Below are positions 25,970-35,422 of a stretch of 64,000 bases of DNA, one piece after another. Numbering within the stretch: position 1 is the first letter of the stretch; every line of letters begins with the position of its first letter. The position numbers were made by a program, and so were the translations under genes. Source of the stretch: Marinomonas transparens (GTDB lineage: Bacteria > Pseudomonadota > Gammaproteobacteria > Pseudomonadales > Marinomonadaceae); the NCBI RefSeq assembly GCF_016463975.1, contig NZ_JAEMNX010000015.1:62001-126000 (forward strand), written 5' to 3'. The notes under the pieces were generated by a model, which was given only the letters and a program-made list of their open reading frames with translations, was not told where the DNA came from and did no database searches.

Positions 25970-25998
25970 ATGCTAGAGCAAAACAGGGAAAGGGTCAA
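25970..25998 (-). promoter_or_regulatory. Sigma70-type promoter for C4 RNA / antirepressor transcript
   Basis: On the minus strand TTGACC (25998-25993) is separated by exactly 17 bp from TAGCAT (25975-25970). This is a good -35 and a fair -10. Transcription would start near 25963 and run through the hairpin, the C4 segment and the antirepressor. Confidence 0.6.
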
Positions 25999-26174
25999 TC
26001 AAGGAAAAGTGGTAATGGGCTTATTCGCTAACCGAAGAAAATGAGTTTGCGGTGATGGCATTATTTTTAAGGGTCTTGAGCTCTTTTCTCGCTTTTAAGG
26101 TAAAATAGTTCACCATTAACAGCGGCTTAAAAATGAAAAACAAATAGTAAAAATGCGCAAACTGGGGATTCAAC

Positions 26175-26795
26175 ATGCTATTGGACAATAAGCTCAATCT
26201 CACTGACCAAATAGAACTGGCGAAAGCAGAAGAAAAACTCAGCAAGCAAAAAGCCAAACAACTGTTTGACTCCAATGACATAGAAAAAGCCGAGGTCGGT
26301 ACCTTTAAAGGGTTAGCTTATATCCACGCCTATTTGTTTGACGATGTTTATCACTTTGCTGGCAAAATTCGTGAGGTCAACATCGCTAAGGGGGCTGATT
26401 CTGAAAAGGTAAGCCGCTTTGCCCCGTTTATGTATCTAGATCCTTCGCTCAAACATATAGACGCCATGCCCCAAGGTACTGTGGACGAGATCATCGAAAA
26501 ATACGTCGAAATGAACATCGCCCACCCATTCCGCGAAGGCAATGGCCGCGCCACACGAATCTGGCTTGACCTGATACTCAAAAACCAAGTCAAACAGGTT
26601 ATAGACTGGAATGCAGTCGATAAAGACGACTACCTCTCAGCCATGCAACGCAGCGTCGTCAAAGACATCGAAATTAAAGTACTGCTCAAAGAAGCGCTAA
26701 CCGATAAAATCCACGACCGTGCGGTCTTTATGAAAGGCATAGACGTAAGCTACTACTACGAAGGCTACAGCGAATTTAAAACCGAAGAGCTGTAA
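26175..26795 (+). CDS. fic: Fic-family AMP-transferase, class III (self-inhibited)
   Basis: Fic protein of 206 residues that adenylylates (AMPylates) target proteins. The catalytic loop HPFREGNGR is at residues 117-125. The segment VYHFAGKIREVNI upstream is typical of the bacterial Fic family. The C-terminus carries S192-Y-Y-Y-E196-G, the [S/T]xxxE[G/N] inhibitory motif, which places it in class III (inhibitory helix at the C-terminus of the same chain, as in Neisseria NmFic). A separate antitoxin is therefore not needed. It stands between the antirepressor and hsdM, and has its own terminator. Fic genes are often found inside type I restriction loci; a role in defence is inferred. Confidence 0.92.
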   Translation: MLLDNKLNLTDQIELAKAEEKLSKQKAKQLFDSNDIEKAEVGTFKGLAYIHAYLFDDVYHFAGKIREVNIAKGADSEKVSRFAPFMYLDPSLKHIDAMPQGTVDEIIEKYVEMNIAHPFREGNGRATRIWLDLILKNQVKQVIDWNAVDKDDYLSAMQRSVVKDIEIKVLLKEALTDKIHDRAVFMKGIDVSYYYEGYSEFKTEEL

Positions 26796-26842
26796 AAGCC
26801 TTAAACATCCACGCAAGTGGCAATACAACATCATAATATTTT

Positions 26843-26864
26843 AAAGGGTTCTGACCCTTTTTTT
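26843..26864 (+). terminator. Rho-independent terminator between fic and hsdM
   Basis: AAAGGGT-TCTG-ACCCTTT with a run of T residues, ending only 23 bp before the hsdM start. It separates fic transcription from hsdM, or attenuates it. Confidence 0.85.
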
Positions 26865-26886
26865 GAAATAAAAGAGACTCCTTCAC

Positions 26887-29370
26887 ATGGCCATTAAAAA
26901 AACCGAACTCTACTCCTCTCTTTGGGCAAGTTGTGACGAATTACGCGGCGGTATGGATGCCAGCCAATACAAAGATTACGTACTCACCATGTTGTTTATG
27001 AAATACGTGTCCGACAAATACAAAGGCGACCCATATGGTATGATCACCATACCAACCGGAGCCAGCTTTGATGACATGGTGGCCTTAAAAAATCATAAAG
27101 CCATTGGCGATGAAATAAACAAAATCATTGCGGCCTTGGCGGAAGAAAACAAATTGAAAGGCGTGATCGATGTTGCCGACTTTAACGATGAAGATAAACT
27201 AGGCAAGGACAAAGAAAAGGTAGACCGACTCACCAAATTGGTGGGCATCTTCCAAGGCTTGGATTTATCGGACAACCGTGCCGAAGGAGACGACCTACTG
27301 GGGGACGCCTATGAATATTTAATGCGTCACTTTGCCACTGAATCGGGTAAATCTAAAGGGCAGTTTTATACACCATCCGAAGTGTCTCAGATTCTGGCCA
27401 AAGTCGTCGGCATCGAACACGATACACCACAAGATGCCACGGTTTACGACCCAACCTGCGGTTCTGGCTCGCTGCTATTAAAAGCCAGTAATGAAGCGCC
27501 ACGAGGTTTATCCATCTATGGGCAAGAGATGGACAATGCCACCAGCGCCTTGGGCCGCATGAACATGATCTTGCACAACAATATCACCGCCAAGATAGTG
27601 CAAGGCAACACCCTGTCTTCTCCCGAATGGAAAGACGCGCCAAACAAGTTAAAAACCTTTGATTTTGCCGTAGCCAACCCGCCCTTTTCTAACAAAAACT
27701 GGACCAGTGGTTTAGACCCAAAATCCGACCTATACAAGCGTTTTGCTTGGGGCGTACCACCGGAGAAAAACGGCGATTACACCTTTTTACTGCACATCAT
27801 TACCAGCTTAAAAAGCACCGGCAAAGGCGCGGTCATCTTGCCCCACGGCGTGTTGTTCCGTGGCAATGCCGAAGCCAACATCCGCCAGAACTTGATCCAA
27901 CAGGGTTATATAAAAGGCATTATCGGCTTACCTGCCAACCTGTTTTACGGCACTGGCATTCCAGCCTGCATTATTGTGATTGATAAAGAACACGCACAAA
28001 AATCGGCCCTCTCTGACGATGGTAAGATGAAAGGCCGCTCTATCTTTATGATCGACGCCAGCAAGGGTTTTATCAAAGATGGCAACAAAAACCGCCTGCG
28101 CAGCCAAGACATTCACAAAGTGGTCGATGTGTTTAACAAAGGCTTAGAAGTTGAGCGTTTTAGCCGCTTAATCAGCATTGAAGAAATCGCTAAGAACGAT
28201 TACAACCTCAACATTCCCCGTTATATTGATTCCAGTGAACCTGAAGATTTACACGATTTAAGTGCTCACTTACAAGGTGGCATTCCTAACCGTGACATCG
28301 ATGCCCTAGAAAACTTTTGGCAGGTTTTCCCAAACATTCGTGCGACGTTATTTACTGAAAATAAAGGGCAAGCTGCACGGGAAGGCTACAGCCATGCATT
28401 AATCGAAGCCAGCAAGGTAAAAAACACTATTCTGGCACACCCAGAATTTAAAGACTTTGCCTCACGCAGTTTATTGCCTTTCAAAGCCTGGGTTCACGAT
28501 GCAGCGTTAAGCGACATCGCCCTTGGCGACAAGCCAAAAGAGCTTATCCAGCGTATTTCTGAACAATTGCTTAGCCGTTACACCCATAGCGAATTATTGA
28601 GCAAATACGACATTTACCAGATCCTCATGGATTACTGGGCCGATACCCTACAAGACGATGTGTATGTGCTGACCCAAGACGGTTGGCAAGCGGGCAATAC
28701 CGTGCGTGAACTGGTGGTGGCTAAGGGAGAAAAACTGAAAGAAACACCCGACTTCACTATCAATAAGCAAAAATACAAAGCGGAGCTTATTCCCCCAAAC
28801 CTAATCATCGCCCGCTATTTTGCTAGCGAACAAGCAGCCATTAACCAGCTGCAAGCCCAACAAGATGCCGCCACCCAAGCCTTAGACAATTACCTTGAAG
28901 AACACACCTCATCAGGCTCTGGCAGTACCGAAGAAGGCTTATTAGCCGATGCGTTAAACGACAAAGACAAGATCACCAAAGCCAGCGTAGCGGCCCGTTT
29001 AAAACTGACCACAAATGCAGACGAAATAACCGCCCTAAAACAAGTAACCAAGTTATTTAATGCCGATGCCGCCTGCAAAAAAGCGGTGAAAGGCGCCACG
29101 GAAAAGCTCGATCTTAAGGTACTGAACCACTACCCAACATTAAGCTTGGACGACGTGAAAAGCTTGATCGTGCAAGACAAATGGTTAGCCACCTTGCAAG
29201 CCAACATCATTGCGGAAATCGAGCGCGTTACCCAACAAATGGCCAACCGGGTAAAAGAACTGGAAGAACGTTACAGCGCACCATTACCCACACTGACTCA
29301 ATCCGTTGATGACTTAAGCGGTAAAGTGGCAGATCACCTAAAAGCCATGGGCTTGGAGTGGACGGTATGA
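26887..29370 (+). CDS. hsdM: Type I restriction-modification system DNA methyltransferase subunit M
   Basis: N6-adenine methyltransferase subunit of 827 residues. The HsdM N-terminal helical domain (about 1-150) includes YKDYVLTMLFMKYVSDKY. The SAM-binding motif I is DPTCGSGSLLLKA, TPSEVSQILAKVVG precedes it, and the catalytic motif IV is NPPF in VANPPFSNKNW. The C-terminal 300 residues form an extension with helical, possibly coiled-coil stretches, longer than the roughly 520 residues of EcoKI HsdM but known in other type I families. It overlaps hsdS by ATGA. It works with HsdS (specificity) and HsdR (cleavage). Confidence 0.96.
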   Translation: MAIKKTELYSSLWASCDELRGGMDASQYKDYVLTMLFMKYVSDKYKGDPYGMITIPTGASFDDMVALKNHKAIGDEINKIIAALAEENKLKGVIDVADFNDEDKLGKDKEKVDRLTKLVGIFQGLDLSDNRAEGDDLLGDAYEYLMRHFATESGKSKGQFYTPSEVSQILAKVVGIEHDTPQDATVYDPTCGSGSLLLKASNEAPRGLSIYGQEMDNATSALGRMNMILHNNITAKIVQGNTLSSPEWKDAPNKLKTFDFAVANPPFSNKNWTSGLDPKSDLYKRFAWGVPPEKNGDYTFLLHIITSLKSTGKGAVILPHGVLFRGNAEANIRQNLIQQGYIKGIIGLPANLFYGTGIPACIIVIDKEHAQKSALSDDGKMKGRSIFMIDASKGFIKDGNKNRLRSQDIHKVVDVFNKGLEVERFSRLISIEEIAKNDYNLNIPRYIDSSEPEDLHDLSAHLQGGIPNRDIDALENFWQVFPNIRATLFTENKGQAAREGYSHALIEASKVKNTILAHPEFKDFASRSLLPFKAWVHDAALSDIALGDKPKELIQRISEQLLSRYTHSELLSKYDIYQILMDYWADTLQDDVYVLTQDGWQAGNTVRELVVAKGEKLKETPDFTINKQKYKAELIPPNLIIARYFASEQAAINQLQAQQDAATQALDNYLEEHTSSGSGSTEEGLLADALNDKDKITKASVAARLKLTTNADEITALKQVTKLFNADAACKKAVKGATEKLDLKVLNHYPTLSLDDVKSLIVQDKWLATLQANIIAEIERVTQQMANRVKELEERYSAPLPTLTQSVDDLSGKVADHLKAMGLEWTV

Positions 29371-30683
29371 GCCAAACTATAAAATCAGGGTATAAACAGA
29401 CAGAGGTGGGCGTGATACCTGAGGATTGGGATATACCTACACTTGGTACTTTCGTTCAATCTTTAGAGGCAGGAATCAGCGTAAACTCAGTAAATGAAAT
29501 TAGCGCTTTTTCCCATGAAAAACACATACTCAAAACCTCATGCGTATCTAAAGGCTATTTTTACCCAAATGAAGCAAAATCAATAGTGCCAATTGATATT
29601 ACTAGAGCTAAAACAACTCCTCAAAATGGTTCTATTATTATAAGTAGAATGAATACTCCTGACTTAGTCGGAGAGCTTGGGTTTGTGGGAAATAGTTTCC
29701 CAAACTTATTTCTACCCGATCGACTTTGGCAGATGCAATTTCGTTCAAATATAAAAACTAATACTAGATGGTTAGCATATGTTTTAAGCTCTAAGCCAAT
29801 CTCAAAAAAAATTAAAGAATCGGCAACTGGTACTAGCAATAGTATGAAGAATATTTCTAAAGGCTCTTTATTATCCATTACATTCCCATCTCCAAGCTTT
29901 ACAGAACAAACCGCCATTGCCAATGCCTTGTCGGATATGGATGCCTTACTCAGTGAATTAGAAAAGCTTATCGCTAAAAAACAAGCCATTAAAACCGCCG
30001 CCATGCAGCAATTGCTGACAGGCAAAACCCGCCTACCTGAGTTTGCGACTTACACCGAAGACACACCTGAAGGTAAGAAGAAAGGCCAGCCCAAAGTCAT
30101 GAAAACCAGTGAATTAGGCGAGATACCAGAGGATTGGGAAGTAATCGAGCTTGGTGACAAAACAATTTTTGTTGGTTCAGGCAAAACTTCAACAAAAGAA
30201 AAAGGCGACTTCCCGCTTTACGGTTCCACTGGTCAAATAGGCACATGTAAAAACAGGGACTACAAAGGTGATTCATTGCTTATTGCTAGGGTTGGTGCGA
30301 ATGCAGGCACTCTTAATTTTGTTAGTGGAAACTATGGTGTATCCGATAACACCATAATTATTAAATTACAGAAAGACGAAGATATTTCCTTCTATAAATA
30401 TCTGCTTATTCGAAAAAATTTGAATTCTCTTGTATTTGGTTCAGGGCAGCCTCTAATTACAGGCTCACAATTAAAAAGTTTAAAAGTTGTTTACCCCAAA
30501 CAAGAAGAACAAACCGCCATCGCCACTATCCTTTCAGATATGGATGACGAAATCCAAGCCTTAGAGCAACGTTTACACAAAACCCGCCAGATCAAACAAG
30601 GCATGATGCAGGAATTGCTCACGGGCAAAACCCGTTTACCCTTTGATCAAACCAAACAACAAGGAGAAGCCCATGCCGATTGA
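29367..30683 (+). CDS. hsdS: Type I restriction-modification system specificity subunit S
   Basis: Specificity subunit of 438 residues (ATG 29367, overlapping the hsdM stop). Two target-recognition domains are each followed by a conserved helical spacer. The spacers are near repeats: EQTAIANALSDMDALLSELE ... QQLLTGKTRLPEF at about 190-225 and EQTAIATILSDMDDEIQALE ... QELLTGKTRLPF near the C-terminus. The start of each half is also alike (TEVGVIPEDW and SELGEIPEDWEVIELG). The recognition domains are visibly richer in A/T than the spacers, as expected for exchangeable domains. The DNA sequence recognised is bipartite but not predictable here. Confidence 0.95.
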   Translation: MSQTIKSGYKQTEVGVIPEDWDIPTLGTFVQSLEAGISVNSVNEISAFSHEKHILKTSCVSKGYFYPNEAKSIVPIDITRAKTTPQNGSIIISRMNTPDLVGELGFVGNSFPNLFLPDRLWQMQFRSNIKTNTRWLAYVLSSKPISKKIKESATGTSNSMKNISKGSLLSITFPSPSFTEQTAIANALSDMDALLSELEKLIAKKQAIKTAAMQQLLTGKTRLPEFATYTEDTPEGKKKGQPKVMKTSELGEIPEDWEVIELGDKTIFVGSGKTSTKEKGDFPLYGSTGQIGTCKNRDYKGDSLLIARVGANAGTLNFVSGNYGVSDNTIIIKLQKDEDISFYKYLLIRKNLNSLVFGSGQPLITGSQLKSLKVVYPKQEEQTAIATILSDMDDEIQALEQRLHKTRQIKQGMMQELLTGKTRLPFDQTKQQGEAHAD

Positions 30684-32142
30684 GCAAAGCCTTGAACAGT
30701 TACAGGCGCTATTGCGTGAGTTATGCCGCTTACCCAGTGAAACCGAATGGGTCGAGTTTAAACATAATAATGACGATGCTCCCATGATTGGTGAATACAT
30801 CTCAGCGCTAGCCAATTCGGCGGCCTTGTTGGGTAAGCAATCTGGCTATTTAGTATGGGGCGTCGATGATGGCACTCAGGAGGTCATAGGCACAACATTT
30901 ACCCCAGCGACAACACGCTATAAACAGCAAGAGTTAGAAAGTTGGCTATTGCAAAAAACCACACCGAAAATTCATTTCCAGTTTTATGCCTTTAACAGCA
31001 CCAACCAAATGCCTGTGGTCGTTTTAGAAGTGCAAGCGGCAAGCCATACGCCGGTACAATTCGACGGCGTGGAATACATTCGTGTCGGTTCCTACAAAAA
31101 GAAACTGCGCGAATTTGCGGAAAAAGAACGTGCTTTATGGCGAGTCTTTGATAAAACCCCGTTTGAGCAGCAAGCCGCGACAGAAAACACTAGCGTAGAA
31201 CACGTATTACAGTTGCTCGATTATCCCGCGTATTTTGATTTAACCCAGCAACCGCTCCCAGAAGGTCGTGATGGCATTTTAGCCGCATTACAAGCCGATA
31301 AACTGATCAGTAAAACCGTTAGCGGGCTTTGGCAGATCTCCAATTTAGGGGCCATTTTATTCGCTAAAAAACTGCAAAATTTTCAGCATCTTAACCGTAA
31401 AGCCGTGCGCCTTATTTTATACCGAGGTAGTAGCCGAGTCGAAACCATACGCGAGCTAGAAGACCACAAAGGCTATGCCGTCGGGTTTGAAGGACTCATC
31501 GATTATATTAAAACCTTGTTACCCGCTAACGAGGAGATAGGCAAAGCCTTCCGAAAAGAAGTGCCTATGTACCCAGAACTGGCCATTCGTGAACTGGTGG
31601 CCAATGCCATTATTCATCAGGATTTTTCCCTTTCTGGCACAGGGCCAATGATTGAGCTGTTTGATAGCCGGATGGAAATCACCAATCCCGGAACTCCGCT
31701 GGTGGATGCAGATCGTTTTATTGATTCGCCCCCGCAAAGTCGCAATGAAATGCTGGCCTCGTTTATGCGTCGCATTAATATTTGTGAAGAACGGGGGACA
31801 GGGATCGATAAGGTCATTTCTCAGACAGAACTTTATCAGCTTCCCGCCCCTCTTTTTGAAGTCACCGACAGGCATACTCGTACGGTTTTGTTTGGTCATA
31901 GGGTGTTTGCCGATATGGACAAGGAAGACAGAATGCGCGCTTGCTATCAGCACTGTTGCCTGCGTTATGTGAATCGTGAACATATGAACAATGCGTCACT
32001 AAGAGAACGCTTTGGTATTGAAGGAAAAAACAGCGCTATGGTCAGCCGGGTGATAAAAGACACAGTTAATGCCAAGCTCATTAGAGCCTACGATGCCGAA
32101 GCAGGCACCAAGGCCATGCGCTATGTTCCACACTGGTGTTAA
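30673..32142 (+). CDS. AlbA_2/Schlafen-type putative DNA-binding ATPase
   Basis: Protein of 489 residues, starting at ATG 30673 with AAGGAG at 30661-30666, so the first 11 bases overlap hsdS. The N-terminal AlbA_2 (Schlafen AAA-4) domain is visible in ETEWVEFKHNND, GEYISALANSAALLG and GYLVWGVDDG. The central GHKL-type region has RELVANAIIHQDFS and ITNPGTPL, and the C-terminal part is a predicted winged helix. Such proteins are often inserted between hsdS and hsdR and annotated as RecG-like or transcriptional regulators. Function in restriction is unknown. Confidence 0.88.
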   Translation: MPIEQSLEQLQALLRELCRLPSETEWVEFKHNNDDAPMIGEYISALANSAALLGKQSGYLVWGVDDGTQEVIGTTFTPATTRYKQQELESWLLQKTTPKIHFQFYAFNSTNQMPVVVLEVQAASHTPVQFDGVEYIRVGSYKKKLREFAEKERALWRVFDKTPFEQQAATENTSVEHVLQLLDYPAYFDLTQQPLPEGRDGILAALQADKLISKTVSGLWQISNLGAILFAKKLQNFQHLNRKAVRLILYRGSSRVETIRELEDHKGYAVGFEGLIDYIKTLLPANEEIGKAFRKEVPMYPELAIRELVANAIIHQDFSLSGTGPMIELFDSRMEITNPGTPLVDADRFIDSPPQSRNEMLASFMRRINICEERGTGIDKVISQTELYQLPAPLFEVTDRHTRTVLFGHRVFADMDKEDRMRACYQHCCLRYVNREHMNNASLRERFGIEGKNSAMVSRVIKDTVNAKLIRAYDAEAGTKAMRYVPHWC

Positions 32143-32147
32143 TTTGC

Positions 32148-32176
32148 TTGACCCTTGCTTGACTGAGCCATGTAAT
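32148..32176 (+). promoter_or_regulatory. Promoter for hsdR
   Basis: TTGACC (32148-32153), 17-bp spacer, TGTAAT (32171-32176): a strong sigma70-type promoter 100 bp before hsdR. The nearby direct repeat TTGCTTGAC occurs twice (about 32144 and 32155). It would let hsdR be expressed apart from hsdM/hsdS. Confidence 0.6.
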
Positions 32177-32275
32177 TTAACCGTGTGACACGGGTACGAT
32201 AGGATTAATCTATTGTTATTTAATGATTTTTTAAGTTCAGCTTTGCTTGATCGATAAAAATATAAAGGATGAACC

Positions 32276-35200
32276 ATGAGTAAAGTAGGTCAAAAGGAAC
32301 GCGCTACCCAAAACCGAGTGGTTCGTTTTTTCACGGAACAGCTGGGCTACAAATATTTCGGCAACTGGGAACACCGCGACAATAACCGCAATATCGATAC
32401 GGCTACGTTAAAGCAGTGGCTTATGTTACGTGGTGTGTCCGATACGTTAATCACCCGTGTATTACGCAAACTGGAAATAGCGGCGTCACTGGGCGAAGGG
32501 AAAAAACTGTTTGATGCCAATAAAGAGGTTTATCGTTTGCTGCGCTATGGAGTAACCGATAAAGAAGGCGCAGGAGAACAAAACCAAACGGTTTGGCTGA
32601 TTGACTGGCAGCACCCACAGAACAATCATTTTGCTATTGCAGAAGAAGTAACGGTTGTTGGTGCGAACAATAAGCGCCCCGATATTGTGCTGTATGTGAA
32701 TGGTATTGCGCTGGGGGTGATTGAACTAAAACGCGCATCTGTTTCCGTATCTGACGCGATTAAACAAAATATTGAAAGCCAGAAAAAAGAGTTTATTCCG
32801 CACTTCTTTACCACCATGCAGCTGGTTATGGCTGGCAACGACACCCAAGGCATACGTTACGGCACCCTTGGAACCAAGGAAAAATATTTCTTAACGTGGA
32901 AAGAACCACAGGGCGCTAACGCCCTTCCATTGCCCCATATTCAAACCGACAGCGTGCTGGATATCCATCTGGCTCAGCTTTGTGATAAGGCACGTTTTTT
33001 AGACATTATTCATGATTTTATTGTGTTTGATGCAGGTATTAAAAAGACTTGCCGACATAATCAGTTCTTTGGCGTACAAGCCGCTAAAAAGCACATTGAA
33101 AACAGGCAAGACGGTATTATTTGGCACACCCAAGGGTCGGGAAAAAGTTTGACCATGGTATGGCTTGCCAAGTGGATACGTGAACACGTAAAAGATGCTC
33201 GTGTGCTTATTGTCACAGACCGCAAGGAGCTCGACCAGCAAATTGAAAAGGTCTTTACAGGGGTAGATGAAAGCATTTTTCGCGCGACATCCGGCGCGGA
33301 GTTAATTCGCACTTTACACCACCCTAACCCATGGCTGGTGTGCTCTTTGGTGCAAAAGTTTGGTCGTCATGGTGATGGCTTAACAGAGAAAGAAGACGAA
33401 GAAGCCACCAGTGCTTATATTGACGAGCTCAAAAAATCCCTGTCTCGTAACTTTTCCCCCAAGGGGAATCTCTTTGTGTTTGTAGATGAATGTCATAGAA
33501 CACAATCTGGCAAGCTGCATGCCGCCATGACAGAAATTTTGCCTAAGGCTATGTTTATCGGTTTTACGGGCACTCCCTTGATGAAGGCAGACAAGAAAAA
33601 GTCCTTAGAAGTCTTTGGCCCTTACATACACACCTATAAGTTTAATGAAGCCGTAAGCGATGGTGTGGTATTAGATTTACGCTATGAAGCACGGGACATA
33701 GATCAGCATTTAACTTCGCAAAAGAAAGTCGATCTATGGTTTGAGGCAAAAACAAGAAACATTTCTCACCTTGCTAAAAGCAGGCTTAAGCAAAAATGGG
33801 GCACCATGCAAAAAGTGCTTTCCAGTAAATCCCGTTTGGAGCAAATTGTTAACGATATCCTCATGGATATGGAAACGAAAGCGCCGTTAATCAATGGCCG
33901 AGGCAACGCCATGCTAGTGTGCGCTAGTGTTCATCAGGCCTGCGTCATTTACGAGTTATTTAGCGACACAGACTTTGCCGATAAATGCGCCATTGTGACC
34001 AGTTATAAACCTCTTATCAGCTCCATTAAAAATGAAGATTCTGGAGAAGGACAAACAGAAAAGCTGTTCAAATATCACACCTACCGAAAAATGCTGGCTG
34101 AGTATTTTGAACAAAGTGAAGACGAAGCGGTTAAACGCCTTGACGAATTTGAACGATCCGTGAAAACGCGTTTTCAAGAAGAACCGGGGAAAATGCGTTT
34201 GCTGATTGTAGTAGACAAGTTATTAACGGGCTTTGACGCCCCTTCTGCCACCTATCTTTACATTGATAAAAGTATGCATGACCACAGCTTGTTCCAAGCA
34301 ATTTGCCGAGTCAACCGACTCGATGGGGATGAAAAAGAATACGGTTATATCGTTGATTATAAAGATCTTTTTACATCACTTGATAAGACCATAAAAGACT
34401 ACACAACGGAAGCTTTTGATGGTTACGACCGTGAGGATGTAGCAGGGCTGTTAAAAGATCGTTTAGTCGAAGCTAAATCGGATATTACCAATGCATTAGA
34501 AGCCGTTAGAGCCCTGTGTGAACCCGTTAAGGCACCCCGTGACACCATAAACTTCCAACATTATTTTTGCGGAGAATCGGGAGTTGACTCGCTGGACAGC
34601 GATCAGAGAAGCGAAAAAGAAATGCTTAGGTTAGCTCTGTATCACGCTGCCGCTAAGTTACTACGCGCCTACGCCAACATTGCTAACGAGATGGAACAAG
34701 CCGGCTATTCTAAAGAACAAGCTGATAACATAAGACAGGAAGTCATCTTCTACGAGCAAGTTAGGAACGAAGTAAAAGTCGCCAGCGGTGATGCACTTGA
34801 AATGAAGCTGTATGAACCTGCCATGCGTCGGCTGCTTGATATGTATATTCGTGCCGATGACAGTACACAACTTATTGACTTCGAAGAGTTAGGGCTGATT
34901 GACCTTATTGTTAATAACCATGGTGAAGGGCTCAACTCCAACTCGATTCCTAAAAATCTACGCGATAACGAAGACGCCATGGCTGAAGCCATCGAAAACA
35001 ACGTACGCAAAACCATCATTGATGAAAACCCAGTAAACCCAAGGTACTTTGACCAGATGTCGTCATTACTGGATGAACTGATCGTACAACGTCGAGAAAA
35101 GGCCATTAATTACCAAACATACCTAGAAAAAGTGCGCGAACTGACCAAAAAAGTGGTTAACCCAACGACAAATAACCAATCAAACTACCCTAATACTATT

Positions 35201-35422
35201 AACACAAAGGCCAAGCAAGCACTGTATGACAACCTTGGGCAGGATGAAGTACTCGCCACTAATATAGACACCACTATGTTCAATACAAAGAAAGCAGATT
35301 GGCTTGGTGATCACTTTAAAGAAAAAGAAATCAAGAAGGCTATAAGTGAAAAAATAGCCGATTATGCGCTGAATATAGATGATGTCATGGACCTGCTTAG
35401 AAAGCAGAAGGAATACCATTAA
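32276..35422 (+). CDS. hsdR: Type I restriction enzyme subunit R (endonuclease/translocase)
   Basis: Motor and nuclease subunit of 1048 residues. The N-terminal PD-(D/E)xK nuclease shows D136 in RPDIVLYV and E150-L-K152 in GVIELKR. The helicase motor follows with Walker A HTQGSGKS (284-291), DECH box at 404-407, motif III GFTGTP, and the second RecA domain with VVDKLLTGFDAP and QAICRVNR. The C-terminal region is helical and binds the methylase. It is preceded by its own promoter and overlaps the next gene by one base (TAATG). All catalytic motifs are intact. Confidence 0.96.
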   Translation: MSKVGQKERATQNRVVRFFTEQLGYKYFGNWEHRDNNRNIDTATLKQWLMLRGVSDTLITRVLRKLEIAASLGEGKKLFDANKEVYRLLRYGVTDKEGAGEQNQTVWLIDWQHPQNNHFAIAEEVTVVGANNKRPDIVLYVNGIALGVIELKRASVSVSDAIKQNIESQKKEFIPHFFTTMQLVMAGNDTQGIRYGTLGTKEKYFLTWKEPQGANALPLPHIQTDSVLDIHLAQLCDKARFLDIIHDFIVFDAGIKKTCRHNQFFGVQAAKKHIENRQDGIIWHTQGSGKSLTMVWLAKWIREHVKDARVLIVTDRKELDQQIEKVFTGVDESIFRATSGAELIRTLHHPNPWLVCSLVQKFGRHGDGLTEKEDEEATSAYIDELKKSLSRNFSPKGNLFVFVDECHRTQSGKLHAAMTEILPKAMFIGFTGTPLMKADKKKSLEVFGPYIHTYKFNEAVSDGVVLDLRYEARDIDQHLTSQKKVDLWFEAKTRNISHLAKSRLKQKWGTMQKVLSSKSRLEQIVNDILMDMETKAPLINGRGNAMLVCASVHQACVIYELFSDTDFADKCAIVTSYKPLISSIKNEDSGEGQTEKLFKYHTYRKMLAEYFEQSEDEAVKRLDEFERSVKTRFQEEPGKMRLLIVVDKLLTGFDAPSATYLYIDKSMHDHSLFQAICRVNRLDGDEKEYGYIVDYKDLFTSLDKTIKDYTTEAFDGYDREDVAGLLKDRLVEAKSDITNALEAVRALCEPVKAPRDTINFQHYFCGESGVDSLDSDQRSEKEMLRLALYHAAAKLLRAYANIANEMEQAGYSKEQADNIRQEVIFYEQVRNEVKVASGDALEMKLYEPAMRRLLDMYIRADDSTQLIDFEELGLIDLIVNNHGEGLNSNSIPKNLRDNEDAMAEAIENNVRKTIIDENPVNPRYFDQMSSLLDELIVQRREKAINYQTYLEKVRELTKKVVNPTTNNQSNYPNTINTKAKQALYDNLGQDEVLATNIDTTMFNTKKADWLGDHFKEKEIKKAISEKIADYALNIDDVMDLLRKQKEYH

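Noticed and set aside
24981..26000. Intact prophage
   Set aside because: Only the antirepressor, its C4-like RNA and debris are seen; no integrase, structural or lysis genes.
26021..26281. 86-codon minus-strand frame overlapping the fic start, with a signal-like N-terminus
   Set aside because: It overlaps fic in antisense and lacks a ribosome site; not needed to explain the region. A class III Fic needs no antitoxin gene here.
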